A stretch of DNA of 64,000 bases from Nitratireductor kimnyeongensis. Its GTDB lineage: Bacteria > Pseudomonadota > Alphaproteobacteria > Rhizobiales > Rhizobiaceae. The stretch is taken from contig NZ_CP078143.1 in the NCBI RefSeq assembly GCF_019891395.1, positions 62,001-126,000 of the forward strand, written 5' to 3'. Made by a program: the position numbers and the translations under genes. Below, one piece after another: positions 29,936-37,112 of the stretch. The notes under the pieces were generated by a model. It searched no databases, was not told the origin of the DNA, and saw only the letters and a list, made by a program, of their open reading frames with translations. The number at the start of each line of letters is the position of its first letter. Position 1 is the stretch's first letter.

Positions 29936-29957
29936 ATGTTTCTCACTCCATTCTTTT

Positions 29958-30674
29958 TCATGCGGCCCGGAGGGTTCGCACCTCGCCATCACCAGCCACA
30001 AAAGCGGTGTCTGCAAGGTCGAGGAACAGGCCGTGTTCTACAACACCCGGTATGGCGTTCAAAGCGCTTGCCAATGCTCTTGGATCGGGAATGCGGCCAA
30101 AAGATGCATCAACGATCAGATGTCCCCCGTCGGTAACGAACGGTTCTCCGCCCCTCTCCCGAACATCCAGAGGCCCATCAAGCCCGAGCGCGTCTGCAGC
30201 TTTGCTGATGGCCCGCATCGTGGCACCAAGGCCGAAGGCATTGACCTCGATGGGCAATGAAAAATGACCCAGCGCTTCAACGATTTTGGACTTGTCGGCA
30301 ATGACGATCATCCGTTTTGAGGCCGCCGCGACGATCTTTTCACGCAGTAGCGCACCTCCGCCCCCCTTGATCAACCCGAGTTGAGGTCCGATTTCATCGG
30401 CACCATCGACAGTCAGGTCCAGTTCGGGCGTTTCCTCAAGCGTGGTGAGCGGCACGCCAAGTTCGCTGCAAAGCGTCGCCGTCCGCTCCGAAGTAGGAAC
30501 ACCGATTATGGACAGGCCTCCCGCTACACGCTCGGCCAACAGGCGCACGAACTCCTCGGCGGTGGACCCCGTGCCGATTCCCAGTCGCATCCCGCCTACA
30601 ACTTGATCAAGCGCTGCCCGAGCGGCTTCGATCTTCAATTCCCGCATATCCGCCGACATTTTGCCCCCGGTCAT
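29958..30674 (-). CDS. rpiA: ribose-5-phosphate isomerase A
   Basis: A ~235-residue enzyme that interconverts ribose 5-phosphate and ribulose 5-phosphate in the pentose phosphate pathway. Key motifs are [37 protein letters not shown] and [13 protein letters not shown]. The ATG at 30674 or the internal ATG at 30659 ([17 protein letters not shown]) may be used. It is the first gene of the rpiA-DUF2059 unit and is divergent from the phosphatase gene 132 nt away. Confidence 0.95.
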   Translation of the reverse strand: MTGGKMSADMRELKIEAARAALDQVVGGMRLGIGTGSTAEEFVRLLAERVAGGLSIIGVPTSERTATLCSELGVPLTTLEETPELDLTVDGADEIGPQLGLIKGGGGALLREKIVAAASKRMIVIADKSKIVEALGHFSLPIEVNAFGLGATMRAISKAADALGLDGPLDVRERGGEPFVTDGGHLIVDASFGRIPDPRALASALNAIPGVVEHGLFLDLADTAFVAGDGEVRTLRAA

Positions 30675-30806
30675 ATCTCAGCGGTTCCTAACTCGTTTTA
30701 TCGCTCCCCGCAATGCAGGCTTGCCGCTGTACGCCTCTGGAGAGTGCCCAACTTGCTTCACCCCGCCTTGCGCGGTATCCCAGTGAAGCTCAACCAAGGG
30801 AACACC

Positions 30807-31490
30807 ATGTCAGCGCCAATCATTGTCTTCGATCTCGATGGAACACTGGTCGACACGGCTCCAGACCTGCTCGACAGCCTCAATCACTGCCTCGAGACTG
30901 TCGACATGGAACCGGTGAAGCAGGAAGACATCAACCGTATCGTCGGTTTTGGCAGCCGAGTGATGATCGAGCGGGCGTTCGCTCTCCGAAGAAGGCATCT
31001 TGCCGGGAACCAGTTGGATGCGCTTCAGGCGATCTTTCTCGATCACTACACAGCCAATGTCCCCGGACATTCCCGACCCTTTCCCGGAGCAGTCGATACC
31101 ATCGAACGCTTTCGGACGGCCGGATACACTGCGGCTGTGTGCACCAACAAGCTCGAAGGCATGTCCCTGTCACTTCTTGAAGCGCTCGGCCTTGTCGAAC
31201 ATTTCCAGGCGATTTGTGGTGGCGATACCTTTCCCATGCGCAAGCCCGACCCCGGCCATCTCCTGCGGACGATCGCCATGGCCGGTGCGGATCCGCAACG
31301 GGCAGTGATGGTGGGCGATTCGCGTACGGATATCGACACCGCGAAGGCTGCCGGCATTCCCGTTATCGCAGTGGATTTTGGCTATACCGATCAGCATGTA
31401 AGCGCATTCGAACCCTCGCGTGTGATCTCAGGTTTTGACGAGCTCACGGTCGAAATGGTGGAGAATCTGATCGCTGCGACGGCATCCTGA
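30807..31490 (+). CDS. gph: HAD-family phosphatase, phosphoglycolate phosphatase-like
   Basis: A 227-residue haloacid dehalogenase-superfamily hydrolase. Motif I is VFDLDGTLVDTAPDL, motif II VCTNK, motif III at KPDPGHL and motif IV MVGDSRTDIDTAKAAG, with a helical cap between. The pattern and length match Gph enzymes that remove 2-phosphoglycolate arising from DNA repair or oxygenation. Substrate is inferred. The ATG at 30807 is preceded by AAGGG; the frame is open for another 426 nt upstream without homology. A tRNA-Val promoter starts 21 nt after its stop. Confidence 0.85.
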   Translation: MSAPIIVFDLDGTLVDTAPDLLDSLNHCLETVDMEPVKQEDINRIVGFGSRVMIERAFALRRRHLAGNQLDALQAIFLDHYTANVPGHSRPFPGAVDTIERFRTAGYTAAVCTNKLEGMSLSLLEALGLVEHFQAICGGDTFPMRKPDPGHLLRTIAMAGADPQRAVMVGDSRTDIDTAKAAGIPVIAVDFGYTDQHVSAFEPSRVISGFDELTVEMVENLIAATAS

Positions 31491-31510
31491 CCGAGCCAAC
31501 GAAAGCCCGC

Positions 31511-31539
31511 TTGACACCCACCCTCCCCGCCCCTTATAT
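31511..31539 (+). promoter_or_regulatory. sigma-70 type promoter for tRNA-Val
   Basis: TTGACA at 31511-31516, a 17-bp spacer and TTATAT at 31534-31539. The tRNA 5' end is at 31569, 30 nt further on. The match to consensus and the spacing make it the clearest promoter in the window. Confidence 0.75.
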
Positions 31540-31568
31540 CGCGGCTCGCTTGACGACACGTCGTCAGC

Positions 31569-31643
31569 GGGCGCGTAGCTCAGCGGGAGAGCACACCCTT
31601 CACACGGGTGGGGTCGCAGGTTCAATCCCTGCCGCGCCCACCA
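31569..31643 (+). tRNA. tRNA-Val (anticodon CAC)
   Basis: A 75-nt cloverleaf reading valine GTG codons. Acceptor arm GGGCGCG pairs with CGCGCCC. The D arm GCTC..GAGC follows. The anticodon arm CACCC/GGGTG encloses loop TTCACAC with anticodon CAC. The T arm GCAGG/CCTGC encloses TTCAATC. The 3' CCA is encoded (31641-31643). Confidence 0.97.
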
Positions 31644-31826
31644 TCACCATTCCCCTTACAGCTTTTCTGACCGGTCTGAAGCGCACGCTTTCGGTGAGCT
31701 GCAAAATCAGCCATTTCGTTAAAATTTTATTCTTATCCTATTGTTTTTACTTACTTCTCTTTCATCAGAATCATTGATCTCTCATTAGGCGACGCACAGA
31801 GATCAACCCGATGAAGGAGACGGGAG

Positions 31827-32030
31827 ATGAAACCCCGTTACGAGATAATCCTGGACCCTTCAGAACTCTGGACCGTTTGGGACAACCTTCGCGAGGAGCC
31901 GGCAGTGATCGGCATGACTATTGTAGCCGGCATCAGCAAATCTGAAGCGGAAGACGCGTGCTATGTTCTAAACGAGGTGGAGAAACGACGCCTCGCGCGG
32001 GAAGAGCGCAAAAAGGTCGCCAACTCCTGA
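31827..32030 (+). CDS. small hypothetical protein, 67 residues
   Basis: A short soluble protein with a strong ribosome site (GGAGACGGGAG just before the ATG). The sequence opens MKPRYEIILDPSELWTVWDN and ends in a charged helix, EVEKRRLAREERKKVANS. I do not recognise a family. It lies between the tRNA and a small membrane protein gene on the same strand. The good ribosome site and coding-like composition make it likely to be real. Confidence 0.55.
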   Translation: MKPRYEIILDPSELWTVWDNLREEPAVIGMTIVAGISKSEAEDACYVLNEVEKRRLAREERKKVANS

Positions 32031-32189
32031 CGGATACAGACTTTGGTCGGCCGCCGGCGCCAAACACTCCATCCGTGGTCTCGCATCAAGACACGCACGA
32101 TCTTGAGCTGCATTTCCCATTACCGGCCTTTTCAAGATCCGCAGATCATCCTAAGCGGTGGGAGTGATCCTACACCGGAGTGAGCCCGC

Positions 32190-32675
32190 ATGAACCGAAC
32201 AGCGTCCGCCTTCCTTCTCGTTGCCGTCCTGACGGGATCGCTGGTCGCCCTTGGGTTTGCACTACAGATAAAAGGGTACGGTGTCGGCAACCTCGGCAAT
32301 GAGAGACTTGATGGTCTCGCCAGCGCATCAAGTTTCGTGCCACTGGCCGCTCTCTATGCCCTCGCAGCCATGCTGGTCACGATACTGCCCATCCGGGCAG
32401 CAGCTATGGTTCATTCCAGCGGTACCACCCCGCTCTATCTGGCGGCCATCGTGCTATTTGCGACAATTGTCGGTGTGCAGGGTGCAAGGCTGGCTTTCGG
32501 CAACACGGAGGCGCTGCGGGCGCTTCTCGACTGGCAGTTCCTTTTCGTCGCAGGGATCGTGGCGGCTCATCTGTCGCTCGACACACTGCGGCGCAATGTG
32601 CTTTTGCGGACTTTGGCCTTTATCGGCTTCGGGCTGTCTACGCTCGCCTGTCTTTACTGGACTTTCCGCTTCTGA
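32190..32675 (+). CDS. small integral membrane protein of unknown function
   Basis: A 161-residue protein with about four hydrophobic helices: residues 5-25, 48-68 (FVPLAALYALAAMLVTILPI), 80-102 and 115-160. A ribosome site CCGGAGTGAG precedes the ATG. No catalytic or transporter motif is seen and I do not recognise the family. It follows the small gene at 31827 by 159 nt on the same strand and precedes the long leader of the type I secretion locus. Confidence 0.65.
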   Translation: MNRTASAFLLVAVLTGSLVALGFALQIKGYGVGNLGNERLDGLASASSFVPLAALYALAAMLVTILPIRAAAMVHSSGTTPLYLAAIVLFATIVGVQGARLAFGNTEALRALLDWQFLFVAGIVAAHLSLDTLRRNVLLRTLAFIGFGLSTLACLYWTFRF

Positions 32676-33113
32676 CCGATTTCACCGAATCGCGGTGATC
32701 CCAATCAGTTCGCCCAGCAGGTACAAAGCTGTGAAAAGCGGCATAGTCCTGTCACGCTTTCTCCGACTCACCCAAACCTGGCTACCCCACCTCTACCCAT
32801 TTTGATGTGGTGGGTGGACCTATGGTCAGGCCTCGGTGAGCCTCAATCGACCGAATTTGCAGGTTTTTTGTTGGCTGTCCCGGCACGACAATTCCTCTCG
32901 TCGGATAACCCGTCCCCGCTGTGAAGACTGTTCGCGGGTCGCAACGATGATGTGGGCGGTGGGGATTCACACCGGGATCACGGGTCTCATTCGACAGAGG
33001 GAGGAGTGCATCTTCATTCGTTCTCCGAACGTTGCTCTGCACTTCCAAAGGCGGCCCAAGGGCCGCGAAACAGCAGGACCGTGTAGGCACAATATCACCT
33101 GAGAGATGAACAG
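32676..33113 (+). other. long leader region of the type I secretion locus, no gene recognised
   Basis: About 440 nt with no convincing gene. It contains a small hairpin CGTTC-TCC-GAACG (33019-33031) and a 7-bp GC hairpin GCGGCCC-AA-GGGCCGC (33051-33066) without a T-run. With the inverted repeat at 33114-33159 it may make up a structured 5' untranslated region. A plus-strand frame at 32836-33102 has no recognisable product. No promoter matches consensus well. Confidence 0.4.
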
Positions 33114-33159
33114 TGATCGTGTCCACACGGTTCTCATTTTGAGGATGAGGACACGATCA
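33114..33159 (+). promoter_or_regulatory. inverted repeat that would pair over the start codon of the 33159 gene
   Basis: Perfect 11-bp arms TGATCGTGTCC (33114-33124) and GGACACGATCA (33149-33159). The right arm ends in the A of the ATG. Between them an inner stem (about 33131-33136 with 33140-33145) has a 3-nt loop. The probable ribosome site GAGG (33147-33150) is partly inside the outer stem. In RNA this would block ribosome access; as DNA it could be an operator. Confidence 0.65.
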
Positions 33160-34955
33160 TGCCTAAGCAAAACGGTTTTGGCGTTTTCTTCCCTGGCTGG
33201 CCTGGCAACAATCAGGACCAGGATCAACACCAGCATCAACATCAGGGTGAATGGCAGCATCAGGGCCAGGAACAGACCGCAATCAACACCGCGGATAACA
33301 CCGCCGGCAACAATGCGGACAATGGCGCTACCAATGATGCGGACAACACCAGCAACAACGCTGGGACGAACGTCGCATCCAACGCGGCGCAGAATGGCGC
33401 AACCAATCAGGCTGACAACACTGCTGAAAACGCGGCGACCAATGCGGCCGACAACACGGCGAGCAACAGCGCCCGCAATGCCGCGCAGAACAGCGCCGAG
33501 AACAACGCGACAAACAACACCGATGTGGCCACCAACGTCGCCACCTCAGTCAATACATCCGTGAACGTCGGTCTGGACGGCTTTGTGCCTACCGACAACG
33601 ACTTCGCAGATGTGGACATTTACGGGGGCTCGACCGTCGATCAGTTGTTCATCAACCGGGACGGTGAGATTTCATACGACCCAGGCGATGACATGTCCTT
33701 TGAGGACATTCTCAACGATTCCCTCAATGGTGGTGGAAACGACAACGCCTTCGTGATCGGTCAGGTGAACGACCTGGTTGATAACGACAATCTTGAGAAC
33801 CCGAACGTGTCGAATGAGGCAGCCTTCAATCAGAACGGCGACGCCACGGGCGGAAATGCGACAGCCGATGACGGCATCGTGGCCGGTGGCGACGGTGGCG
33901 AAGGTGGCGGCGATGCCGATGCCGATGGCGGCAATGGCGCGCACGGCTATGCCGATGGTGGCTATGCCCGTGGCGGCATGGCTGACGACGCCAAGGCCTA
34001 CGGCGGCAATGGCAACGGCGCCGCAGGCGGTTCAGGCGGAACAGCCACCGGCACAGGTCTCGGCCTTGGCGGCCTCGGCGTCGGCGTTGGCCTTGGCGGC
34101 GACGGCGGCGCAGGTGGTGCTGGTGGCGCAGGTGGTGCTGGCGGCGCAGGCGGCCTCGGTGGCTATGGCACTGGCGGCACGGGTGGCACCGGAACGGGGG
34201 GCGCCGGCGGTGAAGGCTCAGGCGGCGAAGGTGGCTCGGGTGGCGAAGCCGGCAGCGGCGGAAACGCCGCGGCAGACGCTGCCGCTGCAGCCGATGCGGC
34301 CGCGGCATCCGGCGGTCTCGGACTTGGCGGTGCAGCAGACGCTGCCGCTGCAGCCGATGCGGCAGCGGCCGCAGGTGGTGCTGGCGGTGCAGCTGGCGCC
34401 GGCGGCGCAGGCGGCACCGGCACCGGTGCAGCAGGTGGTGAAGGCTCCGGCGGAAACGGTGGAACCGGCACTGGCGGCGACGGCGGTGTAGGCGGCATGG
34501 GCGGCATCGGTGGTCTGGGCGGCGCGGCTGACGGCGGCGCAGGCCTTGGCTTCGGCCTCGGCGAAGGTGAAGGCTTCGGTCTTGGCGCCGCACGCGGCGG
34601 CGACGGTGGCAATGGTGGCAACGGCGCAGGCGGTTGGGCTTCTGCAATCGGCGGAGACGCTGGTGACGCATGGGCCGGACCGGTCTCAGGCGGCAACGGC
34701 GGCGCCGGCGGCATGGGCGGTATCGCGACCACAGGTGCGGGCGGCGCAGGCGGCGCTGGCGGCATGTGGGGCTCCAACAATGGCGATGACGGCTATGTAA
34801 ACGGCATCTCCGAAGCGAGCGCTGATGCGCTTGTGGATACCAGTGCCTTCAATCAGCAGATTGTCATGGGTGCAAACGTGCTTGGAAACTCCGTGGACAC
34901 AACAGTGGTCGGCGGCAATCTCAACAGCACGGTCGTCGGTGAAGACGACGCCTAG
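33159..34955 (+). CDS. Asn- then Gly/Ala-rich repetitive protein, candidate type I secretion substrate
   Basis: A 598-residue protein of strongly biased composition and no Sec signal. Residues 1-45 are Gln/His-rich (NNQDQDQHQHQHQGEWQHQG). Residues 45-130 are Asn/Ala/Thr-rich (repeats like NAADNTASN). Residues 150-225 are acidic with VIGQVNDLVDNDN. Residues about 225-545 are Gly/Ala-rich with GGAGGAGG runs and a 21-codon internal duplication. The end returns to mixed sequence (SAFNQQIVMGANVLGNSVD) and finishes acidic, GEDDA. There are no GGxGxDxUx RTX nonapeptides. It lies upstream of a second unusual gene and a type I exporter, so secretion by that exporter is inferred. A surface, matrix or adhesive role is possible; the family is not recognised. 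Confidence 0.8.
   Translation: MPKQNGFGVFFPGWPGNNQDQDQHQHQHQGEWQHQGQEQTAINTADNTAGNNADNGATNDADNTSNNAGTNVASNAAQNGATNQADNTAENAATNAADNTASNSARNAAQNSAENNATNNTDVATNVATSVNTSVNVGLDGFVPTDNDFADVDIYGGSTVDQLFINRDGEISYDPGDDMSFEDILNDSLNGGGNDNAFVIGQVNDLVDNDNLENPNVSNEAAFNQNGDATGGNATADDGIVAGGDGGEGGGDADADGGNGAHGYADGGYARGGMADDAKAYGGNGNGAAGGSGGTATGTGLGLGGLGVGVGLGGDGGAGGAGGAGGAGGAGGLGGYGTGGTGGTGTGGAGGEGSGGEGGSGGEAGSGGNAAADAAAAADAAAASGGLGLGGAADAAAAADAAAAAGGAGGAAGAGGAGGTGTGAAGGEGSGGNGGTGTGGDGGVGGMGGIGGLGGAADGGAGLGFGLGEGEGFGLGAARGGDGGNGGNGAGGWASAIGGDAGDAWAGPVSGGNGGAGGMGGIATTGAGGAGGAGGMWGSNNGDDGYVNGISEASADALVDTSAFNQQIVMGANVLGNSVDTTVVGGNLNSTVVGEDDA
34272..34363. repeat. 63-nt spaced direct repeat within the Gly/Ala-rich gene
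   Basis: A 29-nt segment beginning GCAGACGCTGCCGCTGCAGC is present at 34272 and again at 34335, 63 nt (21 codons) apart. Both encode ADAAAAADAA-type stretches. Confidence 0.85.
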
Positions 34956-34969
34956 AGGACAAGCAACTT

Positions 34970-34995
34970 CCGGCGCCCGCCCCCCTGGGCGCCGG
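34970..34995 (+). terminator. GC-rich hairpin after the first secreted-protein gene
   Basis: 9-bp perfect stem CCGGCGCCC/GGGCGCCGG (34970-34978 with 34987-34995), loop 8 nt, 14 nt past the stop. No T-run follows, so it may stabilise the upstream mRNA or cause only partial termination. Confidence 0.55.
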
Positions 34996-34998
34996 TCT

Positions 34999-35045
34999 CG
35001 GAGGTTTGCGCCATTCACCCTTCGTCTGACACCCGCAAACCTCCG
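34999..35045 (+). repeat. 12-bp inverted repeat upstream of the second secreted-protein gene
   Basis: Perfect arms CGGAGGTTTGCG (34999-35010) and CGCAAACCTCCG (35034-35045), spacer 23 nt. It lies 4 nt after the preceding hairpin and 80 nt before the next start. It could act as an RNA stem or a protein site. Confidence 0.65.
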
Positions 35046-35124
35046 CACCTTTCAACCGGTGCGCACAGGCAATGATGGTCGGCAGGATGTCGATCCAGCC
35101 AGGGTCGAAGCAAGGTGATGCTTT

Positions 35125-37092
35125 ATGCATATGGATCAAACCACAGAAGCGATCGCCCACTTCATAGGACTGTTCTCCCAGGCCATTGAGGAAGCCAGGC
35201 TGCGGCTTGACTATGCAGACTTCAAGGCACTGTCCGATATTCCCTTGGAGCCCAACGAACTTCTCAATGTCCGCATCAACATTGTCAGTCCTTACGCCCT
35301 TGAAGGTTTCTCCCCTCGAATCGAATACGCACCGCCGCCAATCGATGGATTTGACGCGCATGTCATCGTCCATGTCCATTACGATCCAATCCCAATACAG
35401 CTTGACGGTCAAAGCGCTGTCCCTCCTCTGACGGGTGGCAGCACCCCCTTCACGGCAGGTGGCACAGAGGTTTTTGGTGACTACCAGCCGCTCGGCTCGC
35501 TTGCTTTTTATCTCAAGCAGCAGGCGTATTTGGAGGACAATGACTATCTGAGCATTGGCGATCACGGGCTGCGCCTCAATCCCGTCGGTGAGGCTGACTC
35601 AGCACTCGCAGATCTGATCGACGAAGCCTCGTCTCTCCAGCCGTTTGCGGATCTAGAGGAGCCAGGCTCCACGGCTGAGATCGGGGACTTTATCATGCAT
35701 GCGCCCGACCTTGCTGACGCATTCATCGAGACGCTGGGCGAAGGCGACGGTGTGTTTGTCCTGCGGAGCGAAGCCTTAGAGGGCAAGTTCGTGAACGGTC
35801 AGGAAGTCGAGGATTTGCCTGTACTGGATGCCCATCTCCCAACAAAAATCGCGGAAGATGAAAGTTCCGAAGCGGACGTGACCGATTTCTCGACGCACTC
35901 GACAATGAATGTCGAGGCAGGAGCAAACCTTCTCGTCAACGAAGCAATACTGGTGAATGACTGGTATGGAGCCCCGGTGCTCGTCGTAGCCGGCGACTAC
36001 GTCCATTTCAACGTCATCAGCCAATTGAATGTGTGGAGCGACAACGACACGACGAGCGAAGCACTCGACGGCTGGCAATCTTTGACGGAAACGTCGACCG
36101 AAGCTTTCAACACCGCCACCATCCAGACGATCGACAATCCGCCTCCGGCCGGCGTCCAGAATGCCGAAGGCGATCCGGTATTTCCCGCCCACTGGCAGGT
36201 CTCACGGATCGACGGCGATCTGATGCTGACCAACTGGATCAAGCAGGTCAGCTTCGTGGAGGACAATGACATCACGATAATGTCGGCTTCCGGTGGCGGA
36301 ACGGAAATCGTTCTCGGCGACAACACGGTCATAAACGCCTCGTCGCTCGCCGAACTGGGGAACTATTACGACCTCATCATCGTCGGCGGTAACGTCTACC
36401 ATGCCAACATCATAAGCCAGACGAACATACTTTTGGATGACGATATCGTTGGTACGGTCGGGGATTTTCAGACTGTAGGCTCGGCCAGCCTGTCGACCAG
36501 CGGAAATCTCCTATGGAACGAGGCTTCCATCACCCAGTATGGAACCATGTCGTTCGATGAAATGCCCCCTTCCTATCTGGAAGCGTTGAACCAGCTGGCC
36601 GAGGGCACAGGCCCCGCCCCACAATCGCTTCTTTCGGAAATGGATTTCGCCGGGGTGCCTAGCATCCGGGTTCTCTATATTTCCGGCGACGTGGTCGATC
36701 TACAATATGTTAGCCAGACCAATGTTTTGGGCGATGCGGACCAGGTCGCGCTTGCAAAGAGCCAGGCCGCTGAAAATGCCGACGCGACTTGGGATGTCTC
36801 CACCGGCTCCAACGCACTTGTCAATCAGGCTTCCATCATCGAGGGCGGTGTTGATTCCACGACATATACCGCAGGGTCGGTCTACTCCGATGAGCTGCTC
36901 ATTCAGGCTGAGCTGATCTCGCACGACACGGGCCTCTATACCAAGAGCGCCGACACGCTGATCAGCGAGGCGGTGGTGTTTTTGAGCGATGATCTCGTAG
37001 CACCAGGCGAAGGGGACGCCGGACAAAATTCACCCGACGCGTCGATCCCTGACGGTGGCACCGCGGATGTGATGCAGACGATGCTTGGGTAG
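35125..37092 (+). CDS. repeat-containing acidic protein of unknown family, candidate type I secretion substrate
   Basis: A 655-residue acidic protein without a Sec signal. After an N-terminal domain (residues 1-240) it carries about five imperfect units pairing an N[EQ]A-type strand (ANLLVNEAILVNDW, GNLLWNEASITQYG, SNALVNQASIIEGG) with a V-x-GD strand and a core of the form ISQxNxxxDxD (NVISQLNVWSDND, NIISQTNILLDDD, YVSQTNVLGDAD). The spacing suggests a beta-solenoid or curlin-like stack, but I recognise no family. No RTX motif is present. AAGGTG precedes the ATG by 7 nt. It lies 20 nt upstream of the exporter ATPase, so export by that system is inferred. Confidence 0.82.
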   Translation: MHMDQTTEAIAHFIGLFSQAIEEARLRLDYADFKALSDIPLEPNELLNVRINIVSPYALEGFSPRIEYAPPPIDGFDAHVIVHVHYDPIPIQLDGQSAVPPLTGGSTPFTAGGTEVFGDYQPLGSLAFYLKQQAYLEDNDYLSIGDHGLRLNPVGEADSALADLIDEASSLQPFADLEEPGSTAEIGDFIMHAPDLADAFIETLGEGDGVFVLRSEALEGKFVNGQEVEDLPVLDAHLPTKIAEDESSEADVTDFSTHSTMNVEAGANLLVNEAILVNDWYGAPVLVVAGDYVHFNVISQLNVWSDNDTTSEALDGWQSLTETSTEAFNTATIQTIDNPPPAGVQNAEGDPVFPAHWQVSRIDGDLMLTNWIKQVSFVEDNDITIMSASGGGTEIVLGDNTVINASSLAELGNYYDLIIVGGNVYHANIISQTNILLDDDIVGTVGDFQTVGSASLSTSGNLLWNEASITQYGTMSFDEMPPSYLEALNQLAEGTGPAPQSLLSEMDFAGVPSIRVLYISGDVVDLQYVSQTNVLGDADQVALAKSQAAENADATWDVSTGSNALVNQASIIEGGVDSTTYTAGSVYSDELLIQAELISHDTGLYTKSADTLISEAVVFLSDDLVAPGEGDAGQNSPDASIPDGGTADVMQTMLG

Positions 37093-37112
37093 CAAAGGCC
37101 GGGGGGAAAAAC

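Noticed and set aside
33051..33066. GC hairpin GCGGCCC-AA-GGGCCGC as a terminator
   Set aside because: No T-run on either side; the loop is very short; kept only as part of the leader description.
33778..34780. Long open frames on both strands inside the Gly/Ala-rich gene (for example plus 33778-34491, minus 33826-34671, minus 34163-34780)
   Set aside because: They follow from the GGC/GCN-biased repeats, have Arg/His- or Pro-only composition, and lack ribosome sites; the 33159 frame alone has a structured start and tail.
33159..34955. RTX toxin/adhesin assignment for the Gly-rich protein
   Set aside because: Gly-rich runs lack the Asp at the sixth position and the large hydrophobic residue of the nonapeptide GGxGxDxUx.
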